A stretch of 13,309 bases of DNA from JAVXNW01 sp036645575 (GCA_036645575.1 JAVXNW010000072.1:1-13309); one strand, 5' to 3'; numbered from the stretch's first letter, positions 6,752 to 13,309 are shown. Notes: generated by a model not told the origin, from the letters alone. Numbers and translations: made by a program.

Positions 6752-7657
6752 CTAGGCGGGTCGATCGTTCCGGAAATTGGGGCGCTGCGGCGCTGCGTTT
6801 CGGTTGACCAAGAAGATGCTCGCCAGCACGATCGCGCCGCCGACAAGCTGCATCGGCGCGAGTCGCTCGCCCAGCAGCAGCACCCCGCCCAGCACCGCCG
6901 CCAGCGGGTTCAGGTTGATAAACAGCGCGGTCTTGAACGGCTCCAGCACCCGGATCGACTCCGTATGCAAAAGATACCCCAGCACCGAGCAAAACACCGC
7001 CAGATACAGCGCCATCGCCCAGCCGAGCGGCGAAACCGCGCCCCAGGCGACGTCTTCCGTCATCGCGCATGGCAGGAGCGTCGCCGCCGCCAGCACGCTC
7101 TGCCACGTCGTGACCGTCAAACTCGAATGCGCCTTCATCAGCCCATCCGTCACTTCCATATAGCCGATCCAGCACAGGCACGCGCCCACGATCAAAAGGT
7201 CGCCCGCGAGCGTATCCCCGCCGCCCGCCGCGCCATAGCGCACGATGAAAAACACCCCGATGAGCGACAGGATCACCCCGAGGTAGCACACCTTTTGATA
7301 TTTTTGCTTTTTAAACAGCACCCCGTAAATCAGCGTCAGCGCCGGAACCGCCGCAATGATCAGCGACGCGGTGGACGCGCTCGTCCGCTTGAGCCCGCTG
7401 TATTCAAAAAAGAAGTACCCGGTCATGCCCAGCAGCGACGAGGCGAGCAGCCTTAAAAAGCTGCCCTTGGGCATTTTTAGGGAACCCTCGCGCGCAATCA
7501 AAATGGGTACCAGAATCACCGCCGCGACCAAAAAGCGGACAAACGCCAGCGAAAAGGTCTGAAACCCGCTCGCCAGCGCGCGCTTTGACGCGATAAACGA
7601 CAGCCCCCACAGCACGTTGACCAGCGAGATCGACAGGTACGCCTTGGCATTGCCCAT
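6752..7657 (-). CDS. DMT-superfamily transporter, EamA family
   Basis: This 301-residue inner-membrane protein has about ten hydrophobic helices arranged as two EamA repeats. The first repeat starts with SLVNVLWGLSFIASKRAL and runs to LTLIYGVLFKKQKY. The second runs from LAGDLLIVGACLCWIGY to PLAAVLGGVLLLGERLAPMQLVGGAIVL, where the GE-containing helix start typical of the family is clear. The family exports or imports metabolites such as amino acids or nucleotide precursors; the substrate cannot be predicted. The ATG at 7657 is preceded on the minus strand by AAGGAAGGG with nine bases spacing. It lies 112 bases downstream of the GldF/GldG-like gene on the same strand, with no convincing promoter in the gap, so it may be the last gene of the pfkA transcript. 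Confidence 0.92.
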   Translation of the reverse strand: MGNAKAYLSISLVNVLWGLSFIASKRALASGFQTFSLAFVRFLVAAVILVPILIAREGSLKMPKGSFLRLLASSLLGMTGYFFFEYSGLKRTSASTASLIIAAVPALTLIYGVLFKKQKYQKVCYLGVILSLIGVFFIVRYGAAGGGDTLAGDLLIVGACLCWIGYMEVTDGLMKAHSSLTVTTWQSVLAAATLLPCAMTEDVAWGAVSPLGWAMALYLAVFCSVLGYLLHTESIRVLEPFKTALFINLNPLAAVLGGVLLLGERLAPMQLVGGAIVLASIFLVNRNAAPQRPNFRNDRPA

Positions 7658-7719
7658 GCGCTCAGACCCTTCCTTTTTTTCCTTCGCCCTGCGCGATGAA
7701 GCGCGTGCCGCGTCGGGAT

Positions 7720-7769
7720 GCCGCCTTGCGGCGATCGATTCCCCTGCGCCGACCGCCTTGCGGCGATCG
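7720..7769. repeat. Two direct copies of a 17-bp palindromic motif
   Basis: CCGCCTTGCGGCGATCG occurs exactly at 7721-7737 and 7753-7769 (period 32). Each contains a short hairpin (CCGC-CTT-GCGG; the first copy extends to GCCGC/GCGGC). They lie immediately after the stop codon of the GldF/GldG-like gene and before the EamA gene on the minus strand. They resemble a REP-like intergenic element and may form tandem mRNA hairpins. Confidence 0.75.
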
Positions 7770-9251
7770 CTATCGCCTCGCCCCGCGGCGCTTGCGTGCC
7801 CACGCCAGCCCTGCCGCCGCCAGGCACGCGCCGGGCGCGCCCCAGATGAGCGCGAGCGCCCGCGCCTTCCCCGCCTCGTCCGGCGCGAGCGGCACGACGT
7901 TCATCGGCCGTCCGCGCGGCACCCCGCCGTAGGTGAGCTTGAGCCCGGTCGCCTCCGAGATCGCCGTGAGCAGCGCGCCCTCTAGGTCAAAGGTGTGCTG
8001 CGTGCCCAAAAAGCTCACGCCCGACTGGTAGATGGCCTCCTGCCTGACGACGATCCACTGGTCCTCGTTTTCGACGATCAGGCTGTTGTCCGGGAGTTTC
8101 AGTTCTGCAATGCGCGCGTCCATGCGCGGATCGACCGCCCGATACGCGATATACGCGTGCCGCTCCGCGAGCTTTTGGAGGTACCCGCGCACCCATACGT
8201 CCTCATTGCCCACCTGCGCCACCTGCCGGATCAGCACCTTCGCGTTGAGCCCCTTGAGCGAAAGCGCCATGTCGCTGGACAAAAGCGTGGGCTGCTGCGC
8301 GTTTAGATCGAACACGCTCAGCGTCGTGGGCAGCAAAAAGCACAGTGCGACGCAAAATGCCGCAAGCACCGCCGCAAATCCATCGCGCTTGCGCGCGCCG
8401 CCTTGCCCGTGCGCCACCAGCGCCACGCAAAGCGCGCACGCGATCAGCGCGCACGCGAGCGCGCGCACGTCCACAAGTCCGTTCACGCACGGCGTCAGGA
8501 GCGCATACGGCGAAAACCGCACGCCCACCCAGCCGACGAGCGCGCCCGCCCGGCCCGGCAACTGTGCAAGCCCGGTAAGCGCCCGCAGCGCAACCATTGC
8601 CGCAAGCGACCAGCCCAGCGCGTGCCGCCCAACCCGCGCCTCGATCACCAGGCATATCGCCAGCATCACCTCAAAAAACGCAAAAAAGCCGAGCACGCAG
8701 CCAAATGCCGCACCCGAGGGCGCGATCAGCGCGGGATAGGCGCACAGCGGCGCGCACAGCAGCGCCCCAAACGCCAGATACCCCAGCGCCACGCCCGCAT
8801 TTGCCGCAGCCCCATTCGCGCGCGCCGCGCTTTCGCCCGCATCTTTGCCCGCGCCGTCCGCGCCTATCGCGCCGCCGCTCATGCGCGCCGCATCCCCATT
8901 CGCGCCCGCCGCGCCCGCATCTTCGTCCGCGTCCGCGCCCATCGTCGTGCCACAGATCATGCGCGCCGTCTCTTCGCCTTCGCCGATCGCCAAGCTGCGC
9001 GCGGCGTCTTTTTGCGCAAACGCGCCGCGCGCGAGCAGCGGGCACAGCGGGATCGCCAGAAGCGACAGGTACTGCACCTGCACGAAAAAGCCGGGATCGC
9101 CCCAGCCCAGGTTGACCAGCGCGCACAAGAGGCCGGCCGCGCCCAGTAGCCCTGAGGCGATCAGCCAGCTGCTTGGCTTCGTCGCCAGATGGGCAAGCGT
9201 CGAAAGCGCCCAATTGCGCCTGCCCGCCCGCCCCATTTTCATCTTCTTCAT
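7770..9251 (-). CDS. GldF/GldG-like fused ABC-type membrane protein (condensed form)
   Basis: The 493-residue protein has two parts. Residues ~25-300 form a multi-helix region resembling an ABC-2/GldF permease: a helix pair at ~28-50 and ~56-75, LSLLAIPLCPLLARGAF, a low-complexity loop at ~94-147, more helices from ~152, and FSPYALLTPCVNGLVDVRAL, which recalls the GldF family. Residues ~315-455 form an extracytoplasmic GldG-like domain (VFDLNAQQPTLLS, NAKVLIRQVAQVGNEDVWV, YRAVDPRMDARIA, LPDNSLIVENED). A final helix (~460-482) with a basic tail anchors the C-terminus. The second half usual for GldG (the ABC_transp_aux remainder) is missing, and no GldA-type ATPase is adjacent. The ATG overlaps the pfkA stop (TGATG), with a weak ribosome site, suggesting translational coupling. 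The family call rests on motif resemblance; function unknown. Confidence 0.65.
   Translation of the reverse strand: MKKMKMGRAGRRNWALSTLAHLATKPSSWLIASGLLGAAGLLCALVNLGWGDPGFFVQVQYLSLLAIPLCPLLARGAFAQKDAARSLAIGEGEETARMICGTTMGADADEDAGAAGANGDAARMSGGAIGADGAGKDAGESAARANGAAANAGVALGYLAFGALLCAPLCAYPALIAPSGAAFGCVLGFFAFFEVMLAICLVIEARVGRHALGWSLAAMVALRALTGLAQLPGRAGALVGWVGVRFSPYALLTPCVNGLVDVRALACALIACALCVALVAHGQGGARKRDGFAAVLAAFCVALCFLLPTTLSVFDLNAQQPTLLSSDMALSLKGLNAKVLIRQVAQVGNEDVWVRGYLQKLAERHAYIAYRAVDPRMDARIAELKLPDNSLIVENEDQWIVVRQEAIYQSGVSFLGTQHTFDLEGALLTAISEATGLKLTYGGVPRGRPMNVVPLAPDEAGKARALALIWGAPGACLAAAGLAWARKRRGARR
8810..8970. repeat. Imperfect tandem duplication of ~78-84 bp inside the GldF/GldG-like gene
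   Basis: Copy A starts at 8810 and copy B at 8894; both begin CCCCATTCGCGC, contain CCCGCATCTT, and end near ATGCGCGCCG (8881 and 8959). Copy B is about 6 bp shorter and diverged. On the coding strand this duplicates about 27 Ala/Gly/Asp-rich residues starting ARM (ARMICGTTMGADAD... and ARMSGGAIGADGAG...). It falls in a loop between predicted helices, so it lengthens a linker without breaking the frame. Confidence 0.8.
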
Positions 9252-10315
9252 CAGTCGCCGAACACAATCCCGATATCGCGCGCCGCGCGCACCAGCTGGT
9301 GGTCGACCGGCACGAATTTGGTCTTGCCCGCCACCTCGCTCAGCGGATTGTCCACCACGTCGCCGCCGCGCATGCCGACCGTGACGCCGTATTTGCCGTC
9401 GCGGATCAGCTGCGCCGCGCGCACGCCGAACCGGGTCGCGAGCACGCGGTCGTAGGGCGAGGGCGAGCCGCCGCGCTGGATGTGTCCGGGGATCACCGCG
9501 CGCGACTCAAGCCCGGTGCGCGCTTCGATCTCCTCGGCAATTCGGTGCGCGACCGTGCGGTAGATCTTTTCGGCGGCGCGCTCTTTTTTCTTTTGCGCCG
9601 CTTCCTCTTTGGACAGCGCGCCTTCCGACACCGCGATGATCGAGAAGCTCTTGTTGCCCTTCTTGCGCGCCTCGACCGCCGCCACCACCTTGTCCATGTC
9701 GTAGGGGATCTCGGGCAGCAGCACGACGTCCGCGCCGCCCGCGATCCCGGCCTCGAGCGTCAGCCACCCCGCCTTGTTGCCCATCAGCTCGATCACCATC
9801 ACCCGCCCGTGGCTGTCTGCGGTCGTGTGCAGCCGGTCGATCATCTCGGTCGCCGTGTCGGCGGCGGTGTGAAAGCCAAACGTCACGTCGGTCATCCAGA
9901 TGTCGTTGTCGATCGTCTTGGGCAGGCCGATCACGTTGAGCCCCTCCTCGCAGAGCATGTTCGCGGTCTTGTGCGTGCCGTTTCCGCCCAGCGTCACCAG
10001 GCAGTCGAGCCTCAGCCACTTGTAGGTGTCCTTCATCGCGGCGACCTTGTCCACGTTGTCCTCGCCGATCACGCGCATGTTGCGGTAGGGCGTGCGCGAC
10101 GTGCCCAAGATGGTTCCGCCCCTTGTCAGAATGCCGGAAAAATCGCGGCGGCTCAGCTCCTGATACTGCCCCTCGATCAGCCCGCCAAAACCGTCGGCAA
10201 AGCCTACGATTTCCGTGTCAAACATTTCATACGACGCGCGCGCCACGCCCCGAATGCACGCGTTGAGGCCCGGGCAGTCCCCGCCTGCGGTCAATATGCC
10301 GATTCTGCGCTTCAC
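9251..10315 (-). CDS. pfkA: 6-phosphofructokinase, GGNGT/PKTIDND type
   Basis: This 354-residue cytoplasmic enzyme phosphorylates fructose 6-phosphate to fructose 1,6-bisphosphate in glycolysis. Motifs in order are GGDCPGLNA (11-19), GGTILGTSR, LGGNGTHKTA (G110-G111-N112-G113-T114), PKTIDND (132-138, catalytic Asp at 136), MGNKAGWL, PEIPYD and GHIQRGGSPSPYDRVLATRFG. Compared with E. coli PfkA, the position equivalent to Gly104 is Gly (an ATP-type residue), the position equivalent to Gly124 is Lys (common in PPi and mixed-type enzymes), and Asp103 is Asn. ATP use is favoured but not certain. Length exceeds the 320-residue E. coli type, partly through a Lys/Glu-rich insert near residues 235-255. 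The start is GTG (complement 10313-10315), with AAGGAG about ten bases upstream. The stop overlaps the next gene. Confidence 0.93.
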   Translation of the reverse strand: MKRRIGILTAGGDCPGLNACIRGVARASYEMFDTEIVGFADGFGGLIEGQYQELSRRDFSGILTRGGTILGTSRTPYRNMRVIGEDNVDKVAAMKDTYKWLRLDCLVTLGGNGTHKTANMLCEEGLNVIGLPKTIDNDIWMTDVTFGFHTAADTATEMIDRLHTTADSHGRVMVIELMGNKAGWLTLEAGIAGGADVVLLPEIPYDMDKVVAAVEARKKGNKSFSIIAVSEGALSKEEAAQKKKERAAEKIYRTVAHRIAEEIEARTGLESRAVIPGHIQRGGSPSPYDRVLATRFGVRAAQLIRDGKYGVTVGMRGGDVVDNPLSEVAGKTKFVPVDHQLVRAARDIGIVFGD

Positions 10316-10355
10316 ACCGATCCATCTCCTTTTTGATCGTCTGATCTTCCGCTTT

Positions 10356-10385
10356 ATTTTAGCACAAATTCGTGTCCGTTGTACA
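10356..10385 (-). promoter_or_regulatory. Probable promoter of the pfkA transcript
   Basis: On the minus strand, TGTACA (10380-10385) and TAAAAT (10356-10361) are spaced by 18 bases. A TG one base before the -10 (TGC-TAAAAT) makes it an extended -10. The leader would be about 35 bases with AAGGAG before the GTG start. Confidence 0.6.
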
Positions 10386-10508
10386 CGCTTTGCGCGATAT
10401 ATTCACGGCGCTTTCGGAAAAAGCTCCCTTGCCGCCGCAATCCCTCCATGTTTTCCCCATCGGTTAAAAAGGTCACAAAAATTTCAGCCGCTTTCTTTGT
10501 GAAACCGC

Positions 10509-10537
10509 TTGCCGAAAACGCGCGTTTGGGTTAAAAT
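10509..10537 (+). promoter_or_regulatory. Probable promoter of the xpaC-telA-lemA-like operon
   Basis: TTGCCG at 10509-10514 and TAAAAT at 10532-10537 have a 17-base spacer. The start point would be near 10544, with a ~30-base leader. It faces away from the pfkA promoter inside the same 258-base intergenic region, which otherwise shows only AT-rich stretches and no gene. Confidence 0.65.
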
Positions 10538-10573
10538 GAATCATATGAATAAACCATGCGAGGTGTTGAGGCT

Positions 10574-11245
10574 ATGAAGACCAAAAAGATCCGCTCGGCG
10601 ATCCCGATTTACATCGCCGCCGCAATCTGGATTTTGTATGGGATGGCGCTGCCGCTGTACAAGCTGTCGCATATCCTGCTGGCGCTTGGGCTATCGGTAG
10701 TGGCCTATTTGGTGGGCGAGCGATTCTTCCCCGGCCGCGTGGTCGAGGCCGATCTGGCCAGCGGCAACGCGCAGGTCGATCAGGAGCTCAAGGGCAACAT
10801 GGCCGACCTTGAAAAGCTGAAGCTGGCCAACGCGGGCATACCGTCCAAGACCGTCACCACGCAGCTCGACCGCATGGTGACAAGCGGCAGGGCCATTCTG
10901 GCCGCCGTGGCCGAAAAGCCGGCGCGCGCAACCCAGGTGCGCAAGTTCATGAAGTACTACCTGCCCACGACCGCCAAGTTGCTCGAGCAATACCAGACCA
11001 TGAGCGCGGTCGGCGCCAAGGGCGAACACATCACCAAGGCGATGTCCAGCGTCGAAAACAGCTTGGGGCTGATCGCCTCTGCGTTTGAAAAGCAATTGGA
11101 TCAGCTCTACAAGGACGACGCGGTGGACATGACCAGCGACGTACAGGTACTTGAAACCATGATGGCCGGCGACGGCCTTACCGAGGAAGGCATCAGGCAA
11201 GCGATGAAGGAGGATACAAAACAATGTCAGACGAGCTCAAATTGA
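10574..11245 (+). CDS. XpaC-like membrane protein (5-bromo-4-chloroindolyl phosphate hydrolysis family)
   Basis: The 223-residue protein has two N-terminal hydrophobic helices (about 9-29 and 32-52) and then a soluble, mostly helical domain with QELKGNMADLEKLKLAN and VRKFMKYYLPTTAKLLEQY, which matches the XpaC family (PF10112). The family name comes from a phenotype in Bacillus; a direct phosphatase activity is not established and no catalytic motif is visible. The ATG at 10574 is chosen over the in-frame ATG at 10556 because GAGGTG at 10560-10565 is eight bases upstream. Its last 22 bases overlap the TelA-like start, so the two are translationally linked. XpaC and TelA genes are typical partners in Firmicutes. 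Confidence 0.85.
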   Translation: MKTKKIRSAIPIYIAAAIWILYGMALPLYKLSHILLALGLSVVAYLVGERFFPGRVVEADLASGNAQVDQELKGNMADLEKLKLANAGIPSKTVTTQLDRMVTSGRAILAAVAEKPARATQVRKFMKYYLPTTAKLLEQYQTMSAVGAKGEHITKAMSSVENSLGLIASAFEKQLDQLYKDDAVDMTSDVQVLETMMAGDGLTEEGIRQAMKEDTKQCQTSSN

Positions 11246-12498
11246 ACGTAGAGTCCAGCGATCAGGTGGATCAGGTGCTTGGCGAGGCGGATCAAGCCAT
11301 TCGCGAGGCCGGTCAGGCAATTGGCGAGGTGGCGGCTACGGCTACGGCCACGGCCACGGCCTCCCCGATCACGCTGACGCTCACCCCCGCGCAGCCTGAG
11401 GGCGAAGGCGCGGCCGTCGCCGCGTCAGCCGCCCAGGTCGCCCAGAAGCCCGCCGTCAAGCCCGAGGAGGTCGCCCCGGTCTACACGCCCGAAGAGCGCA
11501 AGATGATCGAGGACTTCTCCAAGAAGATCGACGTGACCGACACCAACCTGGTCTTCTCCTACGGCGCGGGCGCGCAGCAGCAGATCGCCAGTTTTTCGGA
11601 CTCTGCGCTCAAAAACGTGCAGACGCAGGACTTGGGCGAGGTGGGCGACCTGATCGGCGGCCTGGTCACGGAACTGCGCGGGTTCACGATTGACGACGAG
11701 GAAAAGGGCGGCATATTCGGCTTTTTCAGAAAGCAAGTGGACAAGCTGCAGATGATGAAGGCCAAATTCGACCACGCCGAGGTCAACGTCAACAAGATCG
11801 TCGATGGCCTCGAGGGGCATCAGGTGCAGTTGCTCAAGGATATCGCGACGCTTGACCAGCTCTACGAGCAGAACCTGACTTATTTTAAGGAACTGAGCAT
11901 GTACATCGAGGCCGGCAAGCTGCGCCTCAGCCAGGTGCGCGAAAAGGACCTTGTCGAGGCCAAGAAAAAAGCCGAGCTGTCGAATCTTCCGGAGGACGCG
12001 CAGGCCGCCAACGACCTGGCCGCCAAGATCGACCGGTTCGAAAAGAAGATCTACGACCTTGAACTCACGCGCAACATCTCCATTCAGATGGCGCCCCAGA
12101 TTCGCCTGCTTCAAAACAGCAACCAGATGATGGCGGAGAAGATTCAGTCCTCCTTGGTCAACACCATTCCGCTGTGGAAGAGCCAGATGGTCTTGGCGCT
12201 TGGCATGCAGCACACGCAGTCCGCGATGGAGGCGCAGCGCGCCGTCACCGACCTGACCAACGAGCTGCTCAAGAAAAACGCCGAGAAGCTGCACACCGCA
12301 ACGGTCGAGACCGCCAAGGAATCCGAGCGCGGCATTGTGGACATCGAAACGCTCAAGCAGACCAACGAGTCGCTCATCCAGACCATGGACGAGGTGCTTA
12401 AGATCCAGCAGGACGGCCGCGAAAAGCGCCGCGCGGCGGAGGCCGAGCTTGCCACGATCGAGAGTCAACTCAAGGCCAAGTTGCTTGAGATCAAATAG
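11224..12498 (+). CDS. telA: TelA-like toxic anion resistance protein
   Basis: The 424-residue protein is predicted to be cytoplasmic and strongly helical. The C-terminal two thirds carries the TelA signature (PF05816): QIRLLQNSNQMMAEKIQSS, TIPLWKSQMVLALG, RAVTDLTNELLKKNAEKLH, AKESERGIVDIETLKQTNE and the terminal coiled coil EKRRAAEAELATIESQLKAK. The N-terminal ~90 residues are a low-complexity, Ala/Gln/Glu-rich extension with a TATATATA run encoded by 6-bp repeats. The family is linked to tellurite and other stress resistance, but its molecular role is unclear. The start at 11224 has AAGGAGG about ten bases upstream and lies inside the end of the XpaC-like gene. Confidence 0.93.
   Translation: MSDELKLNVESSDQVDQVLGEADQAIREAGQAIGEVAATATATATASPITLTLTPAQPEGEGAAVAASAAQVAQKPAVKPEEVAPVYTPEERKMIEDFSKKIDVTDTNLVFSYGAGAQQQIASFSDSALKNVQTQDLGEVGDLIGGLVTELRGFTIDDEEKGGIFGFFRKQVDKLQMMKAKFDHAEVNVNKIVDGLEGHQVQLLKDIATLDQLYEQNLTYFKELSMYIEAGKLRLSQVREKDLVEAKKKAELSNLPEDAQAANDLAAKIDRFEKKIYDLELTRNISIQMAPQIRLLQNSNQMMAEKIQSSLVNTIPLWKSQMVLALGMQHTQSAMEAQRAVTDLTNELLKKNAEKLHTATVETAKESERGIVDIETLKQTNESLIQTMDEVLKIQQDGREKRRAAEAELATIESQLKAKLLEIK
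11338..11361 (+). repeat. Hexanucleotide microrepeat (ACGGCY)x4 in the TelA-like gene
   Basis: Four tandem ACGGCT/ACGGCC units encode alternating Thr-Ala residues in the disordered N-terminal extension. Being in-frame hexamers, copy-number changes would alter linker length without a frameshift. Confidence 0.8.
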
Positions 12499-12527
12499 AG
12501 GGCCAATTCGGGAGGCATCGAAACATC

Positions 12528-13082
12528 ATGAAACATTTTAAGGAAAACCGGCTGATCGCGTGGATCGTGCTCGTGCTGTGCGTGCTGTTTTCGCTCTCGT
12601 TCAGCGGCGGGCGCGCGCTGGCCAACCTGCGCGCGGAGACCGAGCAGGTGTTCTATCAGGGCGTCCACGCGGACGGCCTGTCGATCGGAACCGACCTTGA
12701 CACGCGCGCCGAGTGCGCGTACAACCTAGCGAGCACCGCGTCAAACTATCAGGACATCGACGCCGCGCTTGCGACGTCGGTGCGCGACGCGTCCAACGCG
12801 CTGGCCGCGGCCAAGACCATTGAGGAAAAATACGCGGCAAACGCCGCCTGTCAGCGCGCGGTCGAGGACCTCTACACCGCCCTTGACAACGCGCAGCTTT
12901 CCGAAAAAGACTACTCCTTTGCGCTGCGCCAATACAAGGAGTTCCAGTCCCGCGCCGATACCATCAGCCGCGACGACTACAACCGCCAGGCGACCCAGTT
13001 CAATCAGACGCTGTCCGCGTTCCCCGCAAGCTTCGTCGGCGGCCTGTCCGGCGTCAAAAAACTTTCGCTGTTTGACAAATAA
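12528..13082 (+). CDS. LemA-like membrane-anchored helical protein
   Basis: The 184-residue protein starts with a basic residue group and one hydrophobic segment (about 11-31), either an uncleaved anchor or a signal peptide, followed by a helical extracytoplasmic domain. The end of the domain (DDYNRQATQFNQTLSAFPASFVGGLSGVKKLSLFD) follows the LemA pattern YNxxVxxxNxxxxxFPxxxxAGxxGFxxxxxF, but the N-terminal LemA hallmark (RRxDLIPNLV) is replaced by TDLDTRAECAYNLAS. It is therefore a divergent LemA relative. The ATG at 12528 has GGGAGG 12-13 bases upstream, slightly long. It follows the TelA-like gene by 29 bases in the same operon. TPM-domain genes often accompany such proteins, but none is visible before the window ends. 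Confidence 0.7.
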   Translation: MKHFKENRLIAWIVLVLCVLFSLSFSGGRALANLRAETEQVFYQGVHADGLSIGTDLDTRAECAYNLASTASNYQDIDAALATSVRDASNALAAAKTIEEKYAANAACQRAVEDLYTALDNAQLSEKDYSFALRQYKEFQSRADTISRDDYNRQATQFNQTLSAFPASFVGGLSGVKKLSLFDK

Positions 13083-13309
13083 CCCGGCACTGCGGTGCCG
13101 TGCTGCGCTCACGCGGTGATTGAACGCGGAGGAGGGGCTTCTCGCCCCCCTCCACACCACCCCCTCGAGCTGTACGGTAATGCTGTGGCGCCTCTCGCCT
13201 CCCCCGCCTCTCCCGCCTCCTCCTGCGCCCGTAGGCGCGACTGGCATCCAAGGACCTTCCTTGGCGGGGTCCAGGGGCAGCGCCCCGGCCGCCGGAGGCC
13301 GTCCCCCGT
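13083..13309. repeat. Gene-free, palindrome-rich GC-dense tail (probable intergenic repeat element)
   Basis: No credible gene is seen. Hairpins occur in a row: CGGCAC-TGCG-GTGCCG (13085-13100), GGGGC-TTCTC-GCCCC (13134-13148), GCGCC-CGTA-GGCGC (13225-13238), CCAAGGA-CCT-TCCTTGG (13248-13264), GGGGC-AGC-GCCCC (13274-13286) and CGGCC/GGCCG near 13286-13301. CGGGG at 13265-13269 could also pair with CCCCG at 13304-13308. Only the first directly follows the operon's last stop, and none has a T run, so a classical terminator is not supported. The style resembles multicopy intergenic repeats of GC-rich Clostridia. Confidence 0.55.

Noticed and set aside
8403..9149. Plus-strand frame opposite the GldF/GldG-like gene
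   Set aside because: The Arg/His/Ala-rich translation is typical of a GC-rich shadow frame; the minus-strand gene has membrane helices and family-like motifs.
9173..10336. Plus-strand open frame opposite pfkA
   Set aside because: It is antisense to an unambiguous phosphofructokinase and lacks any family signature.

Overview
The window looks like a chromosomal segment of a GC-rich Gram-positive anaerobe of the class Clostridia, probably in or near Christensenellales/Oscillospirales. The evidence is strong GGAGG-type ribosome sites, sigma-A style promoters, TTG and GTG starts, a lipoprotein-type sugar-binding protein, and gene families typical of gut Clostridia (HxxxDG acetyltransferase with a zinc-ribbon membrane partner, GGNGT-type phosphofructokinase, XpaC/TelA/LemA-like set). 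The taxonomic placement is inferred from gene content only. No phage, IS element, CRISPR array, tRNA or rRNA was seen.

Layout. (1) 1-158: two almost identical 79-bp tandem units. Each carries a ribosome site, an ATG and a 28-codon ORF resembling the N-terminus of the gene that follows; the array may continue upstream of the window. (2) 148-2153, plus strand: an alcohol-acetyltransferase/condensation-type acyltransferase followed at once by a membrane protein with an N-terminal zinc ribbon (DUF6320-like). (3) 2227-5965, plus strand: a complete ribose-type sugar ABC importer (binding lipoprotein, double ATPase, permease). It has a perfect TTGACA-N17-TATAAT promoter, a strong hairpin after the binding-protein gene and a rho-independent terminator after the permease. 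(4) 6044-6722, plus strand: a stand-alone phosphoglycosyl transferase with its own promoter. (5) 10385 down to 6752, minus strand: 6-phosphofructokinase, overlapping the start of a GldF/GldG-like fused ABC accessory membrane protein, then an EamA-type transporter after a gap with twin small hairpins. (6) 10509-13082, plus strand, divergent from pfkA: XpaC-like, TelA-like and LemA-like genes. (7) 13083-13309: a gene-free, palindrome-rich tail that looks like an intergenic repeat element.

Functional picture: carbohydrate uptake (ABC importer), glycolytic commitment (PFK), envelope glycan priming (PGT) and envelope-associated systems (XpaC-TelA-LemA, GldFG-like). The most unusual structures are the 79-bp array of frame-shifting, overlapping mini-ORFs at the left edge, the condensed GldF-GldG fusion with an internal duplication and no neighbouring ATPase, and the palindrome cluster at the right edge. 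Promoter, terminator and start calls were made by eye; GC content and repeat copy number in the genome were not computed.
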